Assembly: GCA_012728595.1 (NCBI GenBank)
Contig: JAAYEU010000063.1
Coordinates: 1-48,780, forward strand
Direction: 5' to 3'
DNA length: 48,780 bases
Source of the DNA: Tissierellia bacterium
GTDB taxonomy: Bacteria; Bacillota; Clostridia; Tissierellales; Tepidimicrobiaceae
The position numbers and the translations under genes were made by a program. Positions 46,486-48,780 of this stretch are shown here, one piece after another. The notes below the pieces were generated by a model, which did not search any database, had not been told where the DNA came from, and saw only the letters and a program-made list of their open reading frames with translations. Numbering within the stretch: the stretch's first letter is position 1; each line of letters begins with the position of its first letter.

Positions 46486-47073
46486 ATGAAATATTTATTA
46501 GCTGTTCTGCCTGTAATTTTAATTATATTATTGATTATGCCTATAAAATTTATTATCGATTTTAAATATGGAATGGAACAGAATCGCCTTAAAATTGTCA
46601 CCTCCTATCTATTTGGGTTAATTAAACCCGAAATCTATCCTTTTGATGAGGAAAAACGTAGACGAAAGCATAAGACAGGCTTACTAGGTAGAATAAAATC
46701 GCTAAAAAGGGATGAAGACTATAGATTTTTTTTAGAAGCTATTTGGGATAAGCTTGTTATAGATAGTATTAATTTGGAAACTAGGATTGGTTTTGAAGAT
46801 GCATATTATGTTGGAGTAACGGTTGGCTTTCTTTGGTTTATTAAAAGTTTACTTTTTAGCTATCTATTAAATAAAAAGGATGTAAAAAGGTTAAATTATA
46901 ATGTAATTCCAGTTTTTAAAGAAAATCAATTGGATATCCAATTTAATTGCATAATAAAAATTAGAATGGTTTATATTATAACTGTATGGATTTGGATGTT
47001 AAAATCAAATAGAGGTGGTGAAAAACTTGACAGAGCATCCTATAGAAGGATTAATGAAAACTACAATGAATAG
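46486..47073 (+). CDS. DUF2953 domain protein
   Basis: N-terminal TM; downstream of scpAB and upstream of ytfJ/gerW. Confidence 0.75.
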   Translation: MKYLLAVLPVILIILLIMPIKFIIDFKYGMEQNRLKIVTSYLFGLIKPEIYPFDEEKRRRKHKTGLLGRIKSLKRDEDYRFFLEAIWDKLVIDSINLETRIGFEDAYYVGVTVGFLWFIKSLLFSYLLNKKDVKRLNYNVIPVFKENQLDIQFNCIIKIRMVYIITVWIWMLKSNRGGEKLDRASYRRINENYNE

Positions 47074-47470
47074 TTTAAAAGAGATGGTAGATGTTAATAC
47101 TATTGTTGGAGATCCTGTTCAATCACCGGATGGATTAGTCATCATACCTGTATCTAAAATATCATTTGGATTTGCATCTGGAGGCAGTGAGTTTAATAAG
47201 AATAATCGTTCATCTGAGCATGAATCCCAGGGAACAAAGTTGCCTTTTGGTGGGGGAAGTGGAGCTGGGGTTTCTGTACAGCCAGTAGGTTTTATAGTGG
47301 CTGGCAATGGTCAGATCAAATTATTGACTGTAGATGAGGGTAACACAGCCTTAACTAGCTTGTTCGACTTTATAAACAAATTAGCAGACAATATTCAGAC
47401 TTCCATAAAGAAAGACAAAGAACATAAGAGTGAAGTAGATAGATTAAAGGAGATACAGAATCCATCTTAG
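47027..47470 (+). CDS. ytfJ: GerW/YtfJ family sporulation protein (TTG start)
   Basis: TEHPIEGLMKTTMNSLKEMVDVNTIVGDPVQSPDGLVIIPVSKISFGFASGGSEF. Confidence 0.93.
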   Translation: MTEHPIEGLMKTTMNSLKEMVDVNTIVGDPVQSPDGLVIIPVSKISFGFASGGSEFNKNNRSSEHESQGTKLPFGGGSGAGVSVQPVGFIVAGNGQIKLLTVDEGNTALTSLFDFINKLADNIQTSIKKDKEHKSEVDRLKEIQNPS

Positions 47471-47502
47471 GAAGCAGAGTTTATCTGCTTCTATTAGTTT
47501 TA
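47471..47502 (+). terminator. Terminator-like hairpin after ytfJ
   Basis: GAAGCAGA-gttta-TCTGCTTC then TATTAGTTTTAT. Confidence 0.6.
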
Positions 47503-47522
47503 TATAGGAGGAGGTATAACTT

Positions 47523-48623
47523 TTGTGGCGTAAATTGAGATTTTTAACAATATTAATTTTGTTGCTTGTGGGAACGAGTGTTTGTGCTGAAAAACCAAAT
47601 ATAAATGCGCAAAGCGCCATATTAATTGATAAACATTCACAGCGAGTTTTATTCAGCTATAATCCCCATATAAAACTTCCTATGGCCAGCACCACTAAGA
47701 TAATGACTGCTTTAGTAGCCTTGGAAAAAGGGGATTTAAGTAGTTTAGTTACTGTGGATCAAGAGGCTGTTGGTATTGAAGGTTCAAGTATATATTTAAG
47801 GGATGGAGAAGTATTATCCTTAGAGGATTTACTATATGGATTAATGCTTAGATCAGGAAATGATTCTGCAGTTGCAATTGCAAATCATATAGGGGGAGAT
47901 TCACAAACTTTCATTAAAATGATGAACGAAAAAGCTAAGGATATCGGTGCCATAAATACAAATTTTGTGAACCCCCATGGATTACATGCAGATAATCACT
48001 TTACAACTGCTTATGATTTAGCCCTGATAACAGCAGAGGCCCTTAAGATAGATAAATTTCAGGACATAGTAAGTACTAAAGTTTGGTATGCTAATAGGGA
48101 TAAAAACAATATCTTCTATAATAAGAATAAAACTTTATGGGAATATGAAGGGGGAGATGGAGTAAAGACAGGCTATACCATGAGGGCAGGTAGGTGTTTG
48201 GTTACAAGCGCTACAAGAGCTGATACCCAATTAATAGCAATAGTATTGAACGATAGAGATTGGTTTAAAGATTGTTATAAGCTGATGGATTATGGTTTTG
48301 AAAACTTTAAAAATTATGTAATATATGAAGAAGGACAATTTATAAAAAACATAGCTATACAAAATGGAGAAAAGGAACTTTTACATGCTGTGGCCAAGGA
48401 AAGCTTTTATTACCCATTAAAAGAAGATGAACTGGATAGAGTAAAAATAAATATTAATCTACCAGAATACTTAGAAGCTCCAATAAATAAAGGTGAAAAA
48501 CTTGGTGATATAACGGTTTATTTAGATGGACAAATTATTCATAAAGGTAGTATAATTGCTAAAGAGGAAGTTGATCAACTATCAGTTATTAAGAGACTAA
48601 TACGAAGGATAAGAAACAATTAA
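47523..48623 (+). CDS. D-alanyl-D-alanine carboxypeptidase (S11, second paralog), TTG start
   Basis: LPMASTTKIMTALVALEK, SGNDSAVAIANHIGG, VKTGYTMRAGRCLVTSA. Confidence 0.93.
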   Translation: MWRKLRFLTILILLLVGTSVCAEKPNINAQSAILIDKHSQRVLFSYNPHIKLPMASTTKIMTALVALEKGDLSSLVTVDQEAVGIEGSSIYLRDGEVLSLEDLLYGLMLRSGNDSAVAIANHIGGDSQTFIKMMNEKAKDIGAINTNFVNPHGLHADNHFTTAYDLALITAEALKIDKFQDIVSTKVWYANRDKNNIFYNKNKTLWEYEGGDGVKTGYTMRAGRCLVTSATRADTQLIAIVLNDRDWFKDCYKLMDYGFENFKNYVIYEEGQFIKNIAIQNGEKELLHAVAKESFYYPLKEDELDRVKININLPEYLEAPINKGEKLGDITVYLDGQIIHKGSIIAKEEVDQLSVIKRLIRRIRNN

Positions 48624-48645
48624 AGCCTATGGGCTTTTCTTTTTT
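48622..48645 (+). terminator. Intrinsic terminator
   Basis: AAAGCC-tatg-GGCTTT then TCTTTTTT. Confidence 0.8.
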
Positions 48646-48731
48646 GGTATTTTAATGAAGGGTAGAAATTGTTTTACAAAACTGAGTTCATTAGCTAAAA
48701 TGGATATAGTATGAAAAGGAGGTTTAAGTTA

Positions 48732-48780
48732 ATGAGACTACAAAAATATATTGCTCAATCGGGAATAACCTCAAGAAGAA
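48732..48780 (+). CDS. rluB: Pseudouridine synthase RluB-like, N-terminus only (runs off window)
   Basis: MRLQKYIAQSGITSRR... S4-domain start typical of RluB; preceded by AAAGGAGG. Confidence 0.75.
   Translation, partial: MRLQKYIAQSGITSRR

Noticed and set aside
1-48780. CRISPR arrays, tRNA/rRNA genes, insertion sequences, prophage or toxin-antitoxin modules
   Set aside because: No regularly spaced repeats, cloverleaf-like intergenic segments, transposases or phage genes seen; XerD here is the housekeeping recombinase in a conserved neighbourhood.

Overview
The window is a contiguous, almost entirely coding stretch of a low-GC, endospore-forming Firmicute. A Tissierellia/Clostridia-type organism is an inference from gene content and order. 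No CRISPR array, transposon, prophage, rRNA or tRNA was recognised. Blocks in order: (1) 3' part of a sigK-like sigma factor, plus minus-strand polysaccharide deacetylase and YhcN/YlaJ-type lipoprotein; (2) aroE followed by a complete monoderm type IV pilus (T4P) locus (pilB-pilT-pilC-pilA-pilD-pilM-pilN-pilO-like, a large GX3-repeat/SLH surface protein, three minor prepilins, a PilX-like protein, comFB), then aroK-aroQ-efp; (3) the complete spoIIIAA-AH operon; (4) asp23-amaP-DUF2273, nusB, a TsaD-like paralog, xseA-xseB-ispA, tlyA, recN, spoIVB, spo0A; (5) steA-steB(mctB-like)-GT2-MraY/WecA-like protein-DUF3866-nudix-spoIIM-xerD; (6) punA, pdp, two D-Ala-D-Ala carboxypeptidases flanking an M50 protease, scpA-scpB, DUF2953 and gerW/ytfJ, then the first codons of an rluB-type gene. 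The best candidate for an undescribed system is the T4P locus: its PilO-like subunit appears fused to a jelly-roll/carbohydrate-binding-like domain plus LysM, and it is followed by a secreted protein with four ~85-aa GX3 (Yae1-like) repeats and C-terminal SLH repeats. This could be a cell-wall anchoring module that replaces the PilP/PilQ envelope parts in a monoderm. Other notable points are a near-textbook SigH promoter overlapped by a 0A box upstream of spo0A, a hairpin that could hide the spoIIM ribosome-binding site, a probable CTG start for the DUF3866 gene, and cross-phylum synteny around steAB. All calls come from reading motifs by eye; no database search or folding program was run.
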